Part shown: one piece after another, positions 62,913 to 64,000 of the stretch | How the letters are laid out: every line of letters begins with the position of its first letter | Numbering within the stretch: the first letter of the stretch is position 1 | NCBI RefSeq assembly: GCF_000364225.2 | Contig: NZ_AQFT02000001.1 | Span: forward strand, 992,001-1,056,000 | Length of the DNA stretch: 64,000 bases | Reading direction: 5' to 3' | Source: Eubacterium plexicaudatum ASF492 | GTDB lineage: Bacteria; Bacillota; Clostridia; Lachnospirales; Lachnospiraceae | Notes under the pieces: model-generated | Databases searched by the model: none | Seen by the model: only the letters and a program-made list of their open reading frames with translations | Told to the model about the DNA's origin: nothing | Program-made: the position numbers and the translations under genes

Positions 62913-64000
62913 ATGAAACGAAAGAACAATAAAGCACGGAAAAAGATTTTCCGGATGAATCTATCCACGATTTTATGTTTGACTATGGTGGCTGTATTTG
63001 CTGCAGGGTGCGGTTTCAGGAAGCAGGGCAGCGGCAACGTTATTGATTCCGATGCGCAAAGCAGTGTGCAGCCTGACGAAACGGAGAAAATCGAGCGTAA
63101 TACGGATTTTATCGAAACAGGTGAAGAGCGTGACGAAACCGCATTTATTTCCGATCGGAGCGATTCTTTTTCCGTGGATATTACGGCGGCAAATGTCATT
63201 GTGGTGGAGGCTGATACGAATCTTGTGTTGTACCGGAAAAACAGCAGCGACAGGATTGCTCCGGCCAGTACGGCGAAGATAATTATGGCTTTGACGGCAC
63301 TGGATGTTTGTTCCGCAGAAGATTGTGTGACGGTTGGTTCGGAAATTATGATGATGCATGATGATTCGTCGAGAGCATGGCTGAACCAGGGGGATACCCC
63401 ATATGCATTAACTTAACTGAAAGCAGCTTATAGCGGGCGTTTGTCAGGAATCTTCTTAATGCAGAAATCATTTTTATCTATTGATTGGCATTGTTTTTGC
63501 AATATCCAGGCAAAAGGAAAAGCTCAAAGCCCTTAATTTACCAGCATTCCAGGAAAGTTAGTGCAAATGGGGGATACCCTGACAATCCGTCAGCTCCTGA
63601 TTGCGTTATTGCTTCCTTCCGGAAATGATGCGGCTTATGCACTTGCGGTTCATACAGGCAGAAAGATAGCAGGGGATAATCATTTGTCAAATGAACAGGC
63701 CGTGGAGGTATTTATGGATGCGGTCAATGAAAAGGCAAAAGAGCTTGGCGCCGAACATTCAAACTTTGTCGTTCCGGACGGGTATGATGCCGAGGGGCAA
63801 TATACAACAGCCTGTGATCTGGCTATTATTGCAAAAGCATGTCTGGACAACCCAGATATTGCCAGGATTGTGGCGAAAGAAAAATCATATGAAAGATGGA
63901 CAGGCGGCAGGGAGGTTACTTACCAAAATACAAACAAACTTCTGGATTCGGGCAGTCCGTATTATTATCCGGAGGCAATCGGAATGAAGACGGGAACCAG
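62913..64000 (+). pseudogene. D-alanyl-D-alanine carboxypeptidase (S11), split by a MITE, 3' end outside
   Basis: ATG 62913 after AAGAGGTG. Lipoprotein-type N-terminus (NLSTILCLTMVAVFAAGCG), linker, then the penicillin-binding fold: SxxK in APASTAKIIMALTAL, SxN in LPSGNDAAYALAVH, KTG in IGMKTGT at the window edge. It trims the terminal D-Ala of cell-wall precursors. The frame is broken at WLNQGD by a 169 bp insertion; without it the protein reads WLNQGDTLTIRQLLIALLLP. Position after vanRS and the tandem boxes suggests VanR control, as for VanY-type enzymes, though this is the DacA-like serine family. Confidence 0.88.
63400..63568. repeat. IS231-type MITE, 169 bp, in the carboxypeptidase gene
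   Basis: Flanked by GGGGGATACCC on both sides (63389-63399, 63569-63579), a duplication of 10-11 bp. Terminal repeats CATATGCATTAACTT and CATTTGCACTAACTT (the latter reversed, taking one G of the flank), matching the form CATnnnCATCAACTTAA known from IS231-like IS4 elements. No coding capacity. Excision restores the host frame. Confidence 0.82.

Noticed and set aside
60920..64000. Vancomycin resistance operon
   Set aside because: Only regulator, kinase and a DacA-like carboxypeptidase are visible; no D-Ala-D-Lac/Ser ligase, VanH, VanX or VanT genes within the window.
1..64000. tRNA, rRNA, CRISPR array, replication origin
   Set aside because: I looked for cloverleaf-type ends (GGTTCxAxTCC with CCA), rRNA-like conserved stretches, regularly spaced repeats and DnaA-box clusters and saw none; a tRNAscan-SE/Infernal run would be decisive.

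Overview
The window looks like accessory chromosome from a gut-type Bacillota, most likely a Lachnospiraceae-like Clostridium. The basis is the clostridial-type IlvB with its Cys-rich insert, large serine recombinases and a SNF2/methylase-type protein fragment of the kind carried on clostridial conjugative elements, an ECF sigma/DUF4179 pair, a VanRS-type two-component system, Rpn nucleases and moderate GC. The organism assignment is inference. No rRNA, tRNA or CRISPR array was seen. The dominant theme is mobile DNA: three IS66 elements, a three- or four-gene DDE/AAA+ transposon nested inside one of them, two IS200-like copies, IS1380, an IS4-superfamily element, an IS5-type element plus a fragment, a group II intron remnant, and at least six short palindromic (MITE-like) elements.

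Layout. 0-3 kb: overlapping large serine recombinase genes. 3-5 kb: group II intron reverse transcriptase remnant fused by chance to an Rpn nuclease gene. 5.2-11.8 kb: IS66 copy 1 split by a 3.7 kb transposon. 11.8-15.2 kb: IS200, IS1380, a conjugative-element gene fragment, and an IS66 tnpA remnant split by a 166 bp MITE. 15.5-18.5 kb: TetR regulator and ilvBN (acetolactate synthase). 18.6-21.5 kb: duplicated XRE-promoter segments, small membrane proteins, a GNAT-YoaP acetyltransferase, MITEs. 21.6-26.4 kb: sigma factor and DUF4179 anti-sigma gene, the latter split exactly by IS66 copy 3. 26.4-30.7 kb: MarR-type regulator, GH38 mannosidase and glycerate kinase, together suggesting 2-O-mannosylglycerate catabolism. 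30.8-34.2 kb: MFS fragment, a secreted WG-repeat protein and a secreted CAP/Ig-like/Fn3 protein. 34.4-40.8 kb: histidine kinase with ABC transporter remnants, an AgrA/AgrC-like LytTR/GHKL pair, a CPBP protease and a lipoprotein. 40.85-43.8 kb: intact IS66 copy 2. 43.8-46.7 kb: a decayed second copy of the 26.3-34.2 kb region. 46.76-48.0 kb: MITE-MITE-IS5 tandem array. 48-50.2 kb: YtrA-type GntR/ABC transporter operon. 50.4-52.1 kb: IS4-type element. 52.18-58.67 kb: an AT-rich island bounded by a roughly 63 bp inverted repeat, carrying a phosphotransferase, a STAND-like ATPase with TPRs, a carbamoyltransferase and a methyltransferase, all broken. 58.7-60.7 kb: IS5 fragment and a UPF0175-Rpn gene pair. 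60.7-64 kb: a MITE, vanR/vanS-like genes and a D-alanyl-D-alanine carboxypeptidase gene split by an IS231-type MITE.

A caution applies to the whole window. Most broken genes differ from an intact reading frame by loss of exactly one base, usually in a short homopolymer. I list at least 17 such sites, including in ilvN, a response regulator and a transposase. This unidirectional bias looks like uncorrected long-read sequencing error as much as genuine decay. Genes with only one such lesion may be functional in the organism. Large deletions, IS insertions and MITE insertions are independent of this problem.
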